Source of the DNA: Rickettsiella endosymbiont of Aleochara curtula
GTDB lineage: Bacteria; Pseudomonadota; Gammaproteobacteria; Diplorickettsiales; Diplorickettsiaceae
Assembly: GCF_964030935.1 (NCBI RefSeq)
Contig: NZ_OZ034990.1
Coordinates: 1,366,001 to 1,430,000 of the forward strand
Reading direction: 5' to 3'
DNA: 64,000 bases
Below the pieces are notes generated by a model. The model saw nothing but the letters and a program-made list of their open reading frames with translations, made no database searches and was not told where the DNA came from. The position numbers and the translations under genes were made by a program. Positions 34,614 to 44,031 of this stretch are shown piece by piece (position 1 is the first letter of the stretch; every line of letters starts with the position of its first letter).

Positions 34614-36785
34614 TTATTTAGCGGTTAGTTTGGCATAACTTGCCACCAACCATTTCGTACCGGCGTTGTTAAATTTAACCTGTAAACGCATATGTTCGCC
34701 GCGCCCCTCAGCATCGATCAGTGTTCCTTCGCCAAAAGCAGCGTGCGTGACGGTTTGTCCTATACGTAATCCAGTATCACCTATCGCATCACGAGCGGAA
34801 TTTTTTGCGGGTTTTAATATTTGCGTAGGCCTAATAACAGAAGTACGCAAACGAACTTCTTCTAACAGCTCTTTGGGGATTTCTGAAATAAATCGAGAAG
34901 GGCGATGATGACTTTCGGTGCCATGTAAACGCCTGACTTCAGCATAGCTAAGAAATAACTTGCGCATGGCACGCGTCATTCCCACATAACAGAGTCGTCG
35001 CTCCTCTTCTAAGCGACCGGGTTCTTCATGGGACATATGATGTGGGAACAATCCTTCTTCCATCCCACATAAAAATACCCAGGGAAATTCTAAGCCTTTA
35101 GCAGAATGCAAGGTCATTAGCTGTACGCATTCTTGTTGGTCATTGGCTTGATGCTCACCCGCTTCCAAGGCAACATGCGCAAGAAAGGCAGACAAAATAG
35201 CAATACTATTGTCTTCAGGAACAAATTGTCTGGTAGCATTGATTAATTCTTCGAGATTTTCGATGCGGGCTTGACCGCGTTCGCCTTTTTCTTTTTGGTA
35301 ATGACTAAACAAACCACTGCTATACAGAACTTGTTCGGTTTGTTCTGCCAGCGTTAAGGTCTTAGTGTCTTCATCCATTTTGCCGATCAACTGGATGAAA
35401 AGTGTTAATGCATTGGCTGCACGCGCGGCTAAGGTTTGATTAGTTAATAAATGTTCAGCGGCTTGCCATAAAGAAATACCTTGTGAGCGGGCTTCCAAGC
35501 GTAAGCTTTGTAAGGTTTGATCACCAATACCACGTGTTGGAGTATTGACTACGCGCTCGAAAGCCGGATCATCATTACGATTAGCAATTAAACGTAAGTA
35601 TGCTAAGGCATCTTTGATTTCAGCGCGTTCAAAGAAGCGGAGTCCGCCATAGATACGATAAGGAATTTGTGATTGAATTAAGGCTTCTTCAAGTACACGT
35701 GATTGAGCATTGGATCGATATAAAACAGCCACTTCATTTGGCCGTAGTTCTTTTTTTAAGCCTTGCTTAATTTGATTGACAATAAATCGTGCTTCATCTA
35801 AATCGTTAAACGCACCGTAAAGTGAGATCAGATCACCTTGTCCACCATTACTCCAAAGTTTTTTACCTAAACGGCCATCATTGTGTGTAATTAAAGCATT
35901 GGAAGCGGCTAAAATGACTCCGGTGGAACGATAGTTTTGTTCGAGTCGGATCACCTGATTATCTGGAAAATCGCGTGTAAAATCTTGAATGTTTTTTACG
36001 CGCGCGCCACGCCATCCATAAATCGACTGGTCATCATCACCAACTATCATTAAATAGTTTTTCCCACTACTTAATAATTTTAACCAAGCGTACTGTATAG
36101 TGTTAGTATCTTGAAACTCATCAACTAAAATATGTCGAAAACGTTCTTGATAATGCTGCAAAATATCTGGGTTTTTAATAAAAAGTTCATAGCTACGTAA
36201 AATCAATTCTGCAAAATCGATTACACCGTTCCGAGTGCATATTTCTTCGTAAGCCTGGTAAATGCGAACTAAGGTTTTAGTATAGGGATCATTCGCATTA
36301 GGTACTTGACTAGGTCTAATTCCCTCATCTTTTTGTTGATTAATAAACCATTGCACTTTTTTTGGTGCCCATTGCGCTTCATCAAGATTTAGACTCACTA
36401 AAATTCGTTTAATGACGCGATACTGATCATCACTATCTAATATTTGAAACGCTTGTGGTAAACCAGCAGCTTCCCAATGTTGACGTAATAAGCGATGAGC
36501 TAGCCCGTGAAACGTACCTACCCACATCATTCGGATTGGGATATCGAGTAAAGTTTCTAAGCGTTGGCGCATTTCTCCAGCTGCTTTATTAGTAAAAGTT
36601 ACAGCAAGAATATTATGTGGAGATATGTTTTCTTCATTGATTAGCCAGGCAATGCGATGGACTAACACACGCGTCTTTCCGCTACCTGCGCCGGCTAAAA
36701 CCAACAAATGGCTTTGCGAGGCAGCAACGACTTGTTGTTGCGCCTCATTTAAAGATTCTAGTAAGGGATGATTAGGGTTAGACAT
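34614..36785 (-). CDS. uvrD: DNA helicase II UvrD
   Basis: A 723-residue superfamily 1 3'-5' helicase that unwinds DNA in nucleotide excision and mismatch repair. The motifs are in order: LAGAGSGKT (Walker A), TFTNKAAGEM (Ia), FQDTN (II), VGDDDQSIYGWRGA (III), QNYRST (IV), LMTLHSAKGLEF (V) and VGMTRAM (VI). The C-terminal extension ending in the Tudor-like VKFNNAGTKWLV segment is present, as in UvrD and PcrA rather than Rep. It is transcribed alone on the minus strand. Confidence 0.95.
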   Translation of the reverse strand: MSNPNHPLLESLNEAQQQVVAASQSHLLVLAGAGSGKTRVLVHRIAWLINEENISPHNILAVTFTNKAAGEMRQRLETLLDIPIRMMWVGTFHGLAHRLLRQHWEAAGLPQAFQILDSDDQYRVIKRILVSLNLDEAQWAPKKVQWFINQQKDEGIRPSQVPNANDPYTKTLVRIYQAYEEICTRNGVIDFAELILRSYELFIKNPDILQHYQERFRHILVDEFQDTNTIQYAWLKLLSSGKNYLMIVGDDDQSIYGWRGARVKNIQDFTRDFPDNQVIRLEQNYRSTGVILAASNALITHNDGRLGKKLWSNGGQGDLISLYGAFNDLDEARFIVNQIKQGLKKELRPNEVAVLYRSNAQSRVLEEALIQSQIPYRIYGGLRFFERAEIKDALAYLRLIANRNDDPAFERVVNTPTRGIGDQTLQSLRLEARSQGISLWQAAEHLLTNQTLAARAANALTLFIQLIGKMDEDTKTLTLAEQTEQVLYSSGLFSHYQKEKGERGQARIENLEELINATRQFVPEDNSIAILSAFLAHVALEAGEHQANDQQECVQLMTLHSAKGLEFPWVFLCGMEEGLFPHHMSHEEPGRLEEERRLCYVGMTRAMRKLFLSYAEVRRLHGTESHHRPSRFISEIPKELLEEVRLRTSVIRPTQILKPAKNSARDAIGDTGLRIGQTVTHAAFGEGTLIDAEGRGEHMRLQVKFNNAGTKWLVASYAKLTAK

Positions 36786-36863
36786 AGCTGGCGATTGTAA
36801 CGAAATTTCTATCTTCTTGCATGATTATTTTCGAGGAAAAATACAATTATTAGAATATTTTAT

Positions 36864-37805
36864 CTAATGGACTAATTCTGTTGCATAATCATCAATGGTT
36901 AAAGCTTGAGATAAGATATGTTTATGTTGAAGAAACAAGGTAAAGTTCGCATAAGCTTTTTTATCGAAACTAAGCGGATGCTGTGCAATATAAGGTAAAG
37001 TAGTTTGCCAAATTTGATGATTTAATGCATTGTTTAAAGCAGGATGGTTTTTTACAAATATTTTCCAGCTTTTTTCTGGATTATTGAGTAAGTAGTGGGT
37101 TGCTTTGTCGAGAGCAGTTAAAAATTTAGTAAGGCGAGGATCAGATAATTTATTTTTATTGGCAATGATAATGAGTTCATCATAAGTTGGAATCGCAGCT
37201 AACTCGACAGGAAAGATTTTTACCGGCTGATGAGCAAATTGTAATTGTAAAGGCTCTACGTTACGCATCACATTAATCACGGCATCGACGCGATCGCTTA
37301 GTAACGCTTGCGTTAAATCATATTGCACATTAATGGTTTGTACATCGTTTATCGTTAAATGTGCTTTTTCTAATAAGCCACTTAACATCATCGTTCCTTC
37401 AACATGGGATGTATAGGCGATACATTTTCCTTTCAGATCGGCAAGCTGATGAATGGGCCCATTTTTTTTTACAATCAAACAGTTTAAAGGTTGTTTTATT
37501 AAACTGGCTACGCGTATTAACGGCAGGCCTTTTGCGGCTTGTACCACCAATTGTGGTTGATAACTAACAGCCAAATCTGCATGCCCTGCCGCTACTAGTT
37601 TAGGACCATCATCCGGATTACTCGGCGCAATAATATTAACCTGTACGCCTTCGCGAGCAAAAAACCCTTGTTCTTTTGCTACAAAAATTGCTGCGTGATC
37701 GGGATTAACTAACCAATCTAGGATTAACGTTAATGGTTTAGCCGCGACAGTGCGAGTGAATAACAAAAAGATCATTAAAATAATAAATTTTTTTTGTATT
37801 TGCAT
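36864..37805 (-). CDS. thiY: Thiamine-precursor (HMP) ABC transporter substrate-binding protein ThiY
   Basis: A 313-residue periplasmic protein with a signal peptide (cleavage near VAAKP, about residue 22). It belongs to the NMT1/THI5-like family: LDWLVNPDHAAIFVAKEQGFF, GHADLAVSYQPQLV and YTSHVEGTM are typical. It should bind N-formyl-4-amino-5-aminomethyl-2-methylpyrimidine or a related pyrimidine precursor of thiamine. It is the last gene of the riboswitch-controlled thiZ-thiX-thiY unit, 37 bp after thiX. No thiamine biosynthesis genes are in the window. Confidence 0.88.
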   Translation of the reverse strand: MQIQKKFIILMIFLLFTRTVAAKPLTLILDWLVNPDHAAIFVAKEQGFFAREGVQVNIIAPSNPDDGPKLVAAGHADLAVSYQPQLVVQAAKGLPLIRVASLIKQPLNCLIVKKNGPIHQLADLKGKCIAYTSHVEGTMMLSGLLEKAHLTINDVQTINVQYDLTQALLSDRVDAVINVMRNVEPLQLQFAHQPVKIFPVELAAIPTYDELIIIANKNKLSDPRLTKFLTALDKATHYLLNNPEKSWKIFVKNHPALNNALNHQIWQTTLPYIAQHPLSFDKKAYANFTLFLQHKHILSQALTIDDYATELVH

Positions 37806-37842
37806 AAATAAAAAGTTTCTTTTTTTGATTGATTTGTTTTTT

Positions 37843-38712
37843 TCAATGGGAAGGTAATAATGTCCATGGCAGAGCCAGCTTGATTAAAGTATCAACCAGG
37901 TAATAAAGTAAAATTCCTAGAAAAAATATAACCAGCAATACGGCAAACATGAGATCAATTTGCATCTGCGCGTTAGCATTTAACAATAAAAAACCTAAGC
38001 CTTGATTAGAACCAACCCATTCTCCAACAATCGCCCCTAAGGGGGCCATAGTTGTTGCAAGCCGGATGCCAGAGGCAAGATTAGGTAATGCGGCAGGGAT
38101 ACGGATTTGAAGGAGAATTTGCCAACGACTACTATTCATCATCTCAGCCATATTTAAATAATTTTTCGGCGTTTGCTTTAAGCCATCGAGAAAATTATTG
38201 GTAATAGGAAAAAATAACATAAAAGTGGTGGTGATAATCTTAGCGATCACTCCATAACCAAACCAAAGTACCAATAGGGGAGCAATGGCAAATACAGGTA
38301 GAGCTTGGCTGGCCAATAATAATGGGAGTAGGAAGTTATGCAATGGCCTAAATAAACTCATACTGAGCGCGATAGTTACACCTAATATAACTCCAAAAAA
38401 TAAGCCTAAGAGAATTTCGACCAGCGTTGGTAAAGTCTCTGATGTAATTAATGCGGCGTGATCAATAAGACTTTTTAAAACTTCAAAAGGAGTGGGTAAT
38501 ATATAATTGGGAAGTTGTAAAATATGAATCAAACATTCCCAAATGATAATAAACCAAATGGGAATGCAAAATTTATGAAAAAATAAGGGATATATTCTGA
38601 AAAATAATTGTTTGTTGGCAGTTATTTTTGAAGTCCATGAGGACGAGAGTAAATTTTGTAGCTGAGTAACACCATTGATGAACTGATTACGTAAAACAAC
38701 AAATGGATACAT
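37843..38712 (-). CDS. thiX: Thiamine-precursor ABC transporter permease ThiX
   Basis: A 289-residue inner-membrane permease of the SsuC/TauC type with about six hydrophobic helices. The ATPase-docking EAA-like loop is visible (MAEMMNSSRWQILLQIRIPAALPNLASG). It begins 4 bp after thiZ ends, consistent with an operon. The substrate assignment rests on the riboswitch and on thiY, as permease sequence alone would equally fit nitrate, taurine or pyrimidine uptake. Confidence 0.87.
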   Translation of the reverse strand: MYPFVVLRNQFINGVTQLQNLLSSSWTSKITANKQLFFRIYPLFFHKFCIPIWFIIIWECLIHILQLPNYILPTPFEVLKSLIDHAALITSETLPTLVEILLGLFFGVILGVTIALSMSLFRPLHNFLLPLLLASQALPVFAIAPLLVLWFGYGVIAKIITTTFMLFFPITNNFLDGLKQTPKNYLNMAEMMNSSRWQILLQIRIPAALPNLASGIRLATTMAPLGAIVGEWVGSNQGLGFLLLNANAQMQIDLMFAVLLVIFFLGILLYYLVDTLIKLALPWTLLPSH

Positions 38713-38716
38713 TTAT

Positions 38717-39448
38717 TTAAGCTCCTGCAGATAGATGATGCAAAAGCTTGGCTTGCCATTGTAATAATTTGGGATTATTAAGTGATCGGGGTGGCGAGTC
38801 ATTCAGTTCGCAGTTTATATAGTTTATTTTTGCAGGTTCACCGGACATGATCGCAATATGATGTCCTAAACGTAGAGCTTCTAATGGATCATGCGTGACT
38901 AATAATACGGTATGATTTTTCAAAGCCTGCGCCGTGAGTTCTTGTAGTTGATATCGAGTGATCGTATCTAAGGCAGAAAAAGGTTCGTCCATTAATACTA
39001 TAGGCCGCTTTTCTAAGAGTACGCGTGCTAAAGCAACGCGTTGTTGCATCCCACCGGATAATTGAGCTGGATATTTATTTAAGGTGTCACCTAATCCTAG
39101 TTGCTTTAATAATTCACCAGCTTGTGCGTAAGGGGGAGGCTTGCTATGTCGTAGGCGGTAACCCAATACCACGTTATTTAAAATATTTAGCCAAGGTAAT
39201 AAAGTATTCGTTTGTGGCATGTAAGTTAGCCGGCCGAACACGCCTTTTTGATCGCAAGTGCTGACATGTGCACGTGGGGTGTTTAATCCGGCAATTAGTT
39301 GTAGAAAACGACTTTTGCCAATACCGCTTTTACCCAATAGGCAAGTGGTTTGTCCTGCCGCCAAATGGAAATTTAACTGGTCAAATAGAATTTTATCTTG
39401 GTAGCGCAAACTTGCGTTACTTACCAACACAGTGGGTGATTTAAACAT
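38717..39448 (-). CDS. thiZ: Thiamine-precursor ABC transporter ATPase ThiZ
   Basis: A 243-residue ABC ATPase. Walker A is LLGKSGIGKS, the Q-loop is MPQTN, the signature is LSGGMQQR, Walker B is IVLMDEPFSALD and the switch histidine is in LLVTHD. It is most like the nitrate/taurine/HMP subfamily. It is the first gene after the TPP riboswitch, and its ribosome-binding site (AGGAAAA, 39459-39453) is part of the 3' end of the riboswitch, so ligand binding would hide it. Confidence 0.9.
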   Translation of the reverse strand: MFKSPTVLVSNASLRYQDKILFDQLNFHLAAGQTTCLLGKSGIGKSRFLQLIAGLNTPRAHVSTCDQKGVFGRLTYMPQTNTLLPWLNILNNVVLGYRLRHSKPPPYAQAGELLKQLGLGDTLNKYPAQLSGGMQQRVALARVLLEKRPIVLMDEPFSALDTITRYQLQELTAQALKNHTVLLVTHDPLEALRLGHHIAIMSGEPAKINYINCELNDSPPRSLNNPKLLQWQAKLLHHLSAGA

Positions 39449-39659
39449 ACACTTTTCCTACGCGGGCATTATCCCGATCAGGTTAGAAGGGTATTTCTCA
39501 GCTAGATCCCTAAAAACATTCGCCTTTTAATTGATTTCGTTGTTGAATTGTCTTTTCGAATACTCATTTACTTATGTAAACTCCGTTTCTCAAAGCCAAT
39601 TCGCCTAGAACTCAATTAAAATGCTTTTGTTTTGTCCGGGAGGCAAGCACCCCTAAGTA
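39449..39659 (-). promoter_or_regulatory. TPP riboswitch with an enlarged P3 arm
   Basis: On the minus strand the conserved core is complete: GGGGTGC (about 39653-39647), then much later CTGAGAAATACCC, ACCTGATCGGGATAATGCCCGC and GCGTAGGAAA directly before the thiZ start. The P1 strands ACTT and AAGT close the aptamer, and the thiZ Shine-Dalgarno sequence lies within P1, so TPP binding should block translation. The P3 arm is about 140 nt in place of the usual short stem. Positions 39525-39621 within it are a copy of the central part of the 144-bp repeat family, closed by a perfect 10-bp inverted pair (TTTTAATTGA/TCAATTAAAA). Confidence 0.93.
39525..39621 (-). repeat. 144-bp-family core inserted in the TPP riboswitch P3 arm
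   Basis: Read on the minus strand, this 97-nt segment aligns from end to end with the interior of the element at 7821-7964: TTGAGTTC-AGGC..., the central CGGAG-TTTAC-ATAA-GTAAA-TGAG hairpin, and ...CAACGAAATCAA. It lacks the outer TAGACC ends. It is flanked by the aptamer strands GCCTCCC and AGGGATCTAG, so it occupies the variable P3 loop. Confidence 0.78.
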
Positions 39660-39910
39660 AGCGCGCATGGTAGCAAGCTTGTGAGAAAAATAAAAGAACT
39701 ATAAGAACTTAAATTCTTAATTCCATGAGATGAACCATGTTTAATTCGAGGTTTTATTCGTTTGCACGAATTTTGAACGAGAGGCTAAGCACTTGAGTTA
39801 TTGCAAAAATTAAAGTTTAATGGATTGATCATACAATTTGAAATCCAATAAACTTATTAAGTGTTAAGCCACAAAATTGATCGATTTGAATTCTTTTAAG
39901 AGGGATAGTT
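39660..39910. other. Non-coding spacer between the riboswitch and the thioredoxin-like gene
   Basis: About 250 bp with divergent genes on either side, so it must hold the promoters for both. I see no convincing -35/-10 pair, no hairpin of note and no coding frame. An AAGAGGG at 39898-39904 serves as ribosome-binding site for the downstream gene. Confidence 0.4.
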
Positions 39911-40345
39911 ATGCGTAAAATTTTTCAATTAGTGCTATTTACTAGCATTTTATTGAGTGTATCTACCCTAGCATGGGGAGCCAGCATAGTGAGGGATCTT
40001 AACCTTTCTAATTATAATGGTAAATGGGTGGTCGTGAGTTATTGGGCAACGTGGTGTGGATATTGCATGGGCGAAATACCTGAGTTAAATGCATTTTATC
40101 GAGCACATGCTGACCAGGTTGCCATGTTTGGGTTTAATTATGATGATCCAGGTAACTTGCAACAACATATACAACGAAGTGGCGTTATATTCCCTACTTT
40201 AGTGAATGATCCCAAAGCAAATTTTGGAATACGCGGTATATCGGGCTTGCCCACTACGCTTGTCATTGGTCCTAATGGCCGATTGAGACATGTATTAGAA
40301 GGGCCTCAAACCAAACGCAGTTTAGAAAGAGCTGTTGGTTTGTAA
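39911..40345 (+). CDS. TlpA-like periplasmic thioredoxin-fold protein
   Basis: A 144-residue protein with a signal peptide (cleavage near AWGA, residue 23) and a single thioredoxin domain. The active site is WCGYC (C49 and C52), and the cis-proline is in GISGLPTTLVI. The extra region between them (HADQVAMFGFNYDDPGNLQQHI) is of the TlpA/ResA kind. It probably reduces disulfides in the periplasm, for instance in cytochrome c maturation, or protects against oxidation; the partner is unknown. It is convergent with mrcA (2-bp gap) and has its own AAGAGGG ribosome-binding site. Confidence 0.85.
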   Translation: MRKIFQLVLFTSILLSVSTLAWGASIVRDLNLSNYNGKWVVVSYWATWCGYCMGEIPELNAFYRAHADQVAMFGFNYDDPGNLQQHIQRSGVIFPTLVNDPKANFGIRGISGLPTTLVIGPNGRLRHVLEGPQTKRSLERAVGL

Positions 40346-40347
40346 GC

Positions 40348-42828
40348 TTAAAAAACCGGTTCACTGCTTATCGCATTATTATCTGGTTTTTCCGATGCTG
40401 GAGATTCAGTTTGTGCCTGAGTTTCTGCATTATTGTTATCTACAGGGACCTCACCAGGATTATCAATCGCATTGAATGGTGTTGTATCTTCTTGGGTTGA
40501 TATTCTAGTTAAATCATCTTTGCGAAAATATTCTAAGATAGAGCCGGGTGTTCCGTTAGGTAATAGATTGCCGGTAACGGGATCGATACTTGCCGTTACA
40601 ATATCAGCGGGTTGCGGCATAGTTTTTTCAGCCTGGCCTTTTAATGCGACGCGCATGAAATCAATCCACATCGGTAAAGCTGCCTTCGCACCATATTCTT
40701 GCACAGAACTCGGTTGATCAAAGCCTATCCAAACAGTCGCCACTAAATTACTGTTAAATCCAGTAAACCAAGTATCAACATAATCACTGGTTGTACCGGT
40801 TTTCCCAGCCAGATCAGTTCGATTCAACACTCTCGCCTGTGAGCCTGTGCCATACCGAATGACATCTTTTAAAGCCGACGTGGTGAGGAAAGCGATATCA
40901 GCAGGAATAACTTGCGGCGCATAAGGGCTATCTTTTTCATCTGTTAATGGAGGTTCAATTTCTCCACGCAAACAAGCTTCACAGGCTATTTTTGGTTCTG
41001 CTTTATACAAGATTTGACCTTGTTCATCGGTAATATGATCAATTAAATAGGGAGTTATTCGGAAGCCACCATTGGCAAATACTGAATATGCTCGAGCTAA
41101 TTCTAGAGGAGTGACTTCACCGGTTCCAAGTGCTAGGGAGAGATTGCGGGGTAATTTTTTTTGATTAAAACCAAATCTTTTTACATATGTTAATACATAG
41201 GGGACATCGATGGCTTGTAATAAGCGAACAGATATTAGGTTGATGGATTTAGCTAAGGCAATGCGTAAACGCGTCGGGCCACTGAAAATATGATTGTCAT
41301 TTTGTGGGCGCCAAGGTTCATCGCGACCGGGTATATCAAATACCAGCGGAGCATCATTAAAAACATTTGCTAGCGTATAACCTTTAGCCAAAGCAGCTGC
41401 ATAAATAAAGGGTTTGAATCCCGATCCAGGCTGTCGTTCTGCTTGAACGACACGATTAAATTTACTTAAATTATAATCAAAGCCACCGACTAATGCGGTA
41501 ATAGCACCCGTTTGCGGATTTAATGCGACTAAAGCGCCTTGTACTTTAGGAATTTGCGATAATTCCCAGGTATTATTCTGCGCTAACTGGACACGAATAA
41601 CATCGCCTACATGAACTTTATTCTTCAAGACTTCAGGAGGCGGATTTAAATTAGTTATGTCAAGGCTAGGCATGGTCCACGCCACACCTTGCCAGGGAAT
41701 AAAAATCATTTGATTATCGACTAAAAGAGCAGTAATAGCTTGATCAGTCACGGAAATAACAATAGCTGCTTGTAAACCATTGATGGAAGCCACTCGATGC
41801 AATGCATTTAAAGTATGGGTGACTTTATTTGCATCTAAAGGAGCAATATTTTTTTCTGGCTTCCTGTATTCATGTCTTTTGTCGTAGGCTAATAAGCTAG
41901 TCCGTAAGGCTTTATCAGCGGCAATTTGTTGCGCCGAATTGATCGTGGTATAAACATTATACCCTTTTAAATAAATATCCTCGCCAAAGCTTTTGTACAT
42001 CATGTCACGTACCATTTCAGCGACATAAGGCGCTTTGATCATTCCTCCCGTATCCGTTTGTGCATGCGTCAACATAGGGGTGGCGATAGCGGTTTCATAA
42101 GCCGCTTTAGAGATATAACCCAACTCATACATACGCAATAAAACATGATCGCGGCGTTGTTTTGCAGCAATAGGATTGACGATGGGGTTGATGGCTGAAG
42201 GAGCTTTTGGTAAGCCCGCAATAGTTGCCATTTCCGGTAGCGTGAGTTGATTGAGTGTTTTATTAAAATAAACCTGTGCAGCAGCAGCGATACCATAAGC
42301 ACGATTTCCAAGGAAAATCTTATTAAGATAAAGTTCTAGGATTTGTTCTTTAGTAAATTCACGTTCGATTTTTAAAGAAAGTAAAATTTCAGTAAATTTT
42401 CTTAAAAAAGTTTTTTCTCGAGAGAGATAAAAATTACGCGCAACTTGCATGGTAATAGTACTTCCTCCTTGTACTTTACTGCCTGTGAGTAACACTTCAC
42501 CTGCTGCTCGCAATAAACCGTAAAAATCAACACCATGATGTTCCAAGAAGCGTTGATCTTCGGTTGCTAAAAAGGCTTTAACCATTAGATTGGGGACTTC
42601 ATTCAATCTAACAAGATTTCGATGTAATTCTCCAAATTCAGCGATAGGTTGCCCATCACTGGTGTAAATCCGCATGGGGATAGGAAGTTGTACCGACTTT
42701 AATTCTTCAACATCGGGGAGTTGTTTATCAAGATAAATATAAAGCAAGCTCCCTATCACCATAAGTGTGATAAAAAGGCTTAACAGCATCAAAAAAAAAT
42801 TACGGAGAAAATGATTCGATCGTTTCAT
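40348..42828 (-). CDS. mrcA: Penicillin-binding protein 1A
   Basis: An 826-residue bifunctional peptidoglycan synthase. There is an N-terminal membrane anchor (about 9-31), then the GT51 glycosyltransferase domain (ATEDQRFLEHHG with the catalytic glutamate, QGGSTITMQVARN, KIFLGNRAYG). The class A transpeptidase domain has SGFK (active serine), KSINL (SxN-type) and the LAGKTGTT box. An OB-like insert lies between the two catalytic domains, as in gammaproteobacterial PBP1a, which is activated by LpoA (32.5 kb). It is divergent from pilM, the widely conserved mrcA-pilM arrangement. Confidence 0.95.
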   Translation of the reverse strand: MKRSNHFLRNFFLMLLSLFITLMVIGSLLYIYLDKQLPDVEELKSVQLPIPMRIYTSDGQPIAEFGELHRNLVRLNEVPNLMVKAFLATEDQRFLEHHGVDFYGLLRAAGEVLLTGSKVQGGSTITMQVARNFYLSREKTFLRKFTEILLSLKIEREFTKEQILELYLNKIFLGNRAYGIAAAAQVYFNKTLNQLTLPEMATIAGLPKAPSAINPIVNPIAAKQRRDHVLLRMYELGYISKAAYETAIATPMLTHAQTDTGGMIKAPYVAEMVRDMMYKSFGEDIYLKGYNVYTTINSAQQIAADKALRTSLLAYDKRHEYRKPEKNIAPLDANKVTHTLNALHRVASINGLQAAIVISVTDQAITALLVDNQMIFIPWQGVAWTMPSLDITNLNPPPEVLKNKVHVGDVIRVQLAQNNTWELSQIPKVQGALVALNPQTGAITALVGGFDYNLSKFNRVVQAERQPGSGFKPFIYAAALAKGYTLANVFNDAPLVFDIPGRDEPWRPQNDNHIFSGPTRLRIALAKSINLISVRLLQAIDVPYVLTYVKRFGFNQKKLPRNLSLALGTGEVTPLELARAYSVFANGGFRITPYLIDHITDEQGQILYKAEPKIACEACLRGEIEPPLTDEKDSPYAPQVIPADIAFLTTSALKDVIRYGTGSQARVLNRTDLAGKTGTTSDYVDTWFTGFNSNLVATVWIGFDQPSSVQEYGAKAALPMWIDFMRVALKGQAEKTMPQPADIVTASIDPVTGNLLPNGTPGSILEYFRKDDLTRISTQEDTTPFNAIDNPGEVPVDNNNAETQAQTESPASEKPDNNAISSEPVF

Positions 42829-43089
42829 AATGAAAGCAGTTGATTAGCTGGGCTCTATGATAGCGTAAGTGACATCCCGCTTAAACAAGGGTTTAAATAA
42901 AAATAGTGTGTAATGAGATCTTTGTACACTTTATTTGGATTAAAAGAAAGTACGATGGTTTTTTTGAGCTAATTTGCATCAGGAAAAATAGTAATTCATG
43001 TTCTATGTATTAAGTAATTGACAATCTATTATTTAGATGCATAATAAAAGAAGAATAAATTTAATACTAGGTTCAACAAATAAAAGAAT

Positions 43090-44022
43090 ATGTATTTTTT
43101 CAAGGATAGATTTAAAAATACGCAAAATAATGACGCTACCATAGGCTTGGACATAGGTAGTAGCATGATCAAATGGGTTAGTTTAGGCCGCAATAATGAG
43201 CTTAAACAATACGCTATTCAAGCAATTCCTACTCCAACTGCAGCTTCTCAGACTATAGTTGTTAATCAAATCGCTACTATCCTAAAGAGAACATTGCTGG
43301 AGCAAGATCATATAAGAAATTGTATAGTAAATATTCCAGATATTCTCGTATGTACTAAATGGGTGCAGATCGATCATACTGATTGCCAGCGTATTGAGGA
43401 AATTATTGAATTATTGGTGCAACAATCCATCCCCTATCCTTTAAATAAGCTTTATTTTGATTTTCAACTTTACGAACCCTCATCTGAAAACCAAGAAAAA
43501 TATAATATTTTAATAGTTGCTTGTCGTAAACAACATTTAGATTTTCGTTTAGAGATTATTCAGCAAGCAAATTTAATTCCTCTTGCTGTTGAAGTGAGCT
43601 CATATGCTTTAGAAAGGTCTTATTGCTTTTTTTATCCTGAGAAGATGAAAGAAAATATTATGCTATTAGATATAGGAGCAAGTCAGATAGGATTATTATT
43701 TTTCAATAATTCTCAAACAACGGTTTATTGTGAAAAATTACTCAATGTCCTTGAGCAAGAATCTACTTTATTACAGATAAAACGCTGCATAAAAAGCTAT
43801 GCTTTAGCTTATCCTTATCGCAGTTTAAGAGAACTTTTTCTTATAGGCGCTAATATATCATTATTAAATTATTTGATAAATAAATTAGAAGGATTTTTAG
43901 GCTTAAAAGTAAAAACATTAAACTATCAAAATCAAATTAAACACCTCCCTGAATTAAATACAGATAAATTAAAACAGAATTTTTTGAATTTATTATTAAG
44001 CTATGGTTTAGCGCTAAGATAA
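43090..44022 (+). CDS. pilM: Type IV pilus assembly protein PilM
   Basis: A 310-residue actin-like cytoplasmic ATPase. The N-terminal nucleotide-binding loop is GLDIGSSMIKWVSL, a second phosphate loop is MLLDIGASQIGLLFF, and the C-terminal adenosine motif region is LFLIGANISLL. PilM binds the cytoplasmic tail of PilN and links the pilus motor to the alignment complex. It begins the pilMN(OP)Q operon, divergent from mrcA. The 261-bp gap before it has no gene; ribosome binding appears weak. Confidence 0.9.
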   Translation: MYFFKDRFKNTQNNDATIGLDIGSSMIKWVSLGRNNELKQYAIQAIPTPTAASQTIVVNQIATILKRTLLEQDHIRNCIVNIPDILVCTKWVQIDHTDCQRIEEIIELLVQQSIPYPLNKLYFDFQLYEPSSENQEKYNILIVACRKQHLDFRLEIIQQANLIPLAVEVSSYALERSYCFFYPEKMKENIMLLDIGASQIGLLFFNNSQTTVYCEKLLNVLEQESTLLQIKRCIKSYALAYPYRSLRELFLIGANISLLNYLINKLEGFLGLKVKTLNYQNQIKHLPELNTDKLKQNFLNLLLSYGLALR

Positions 44023-44031
44023 GGAAAATTT

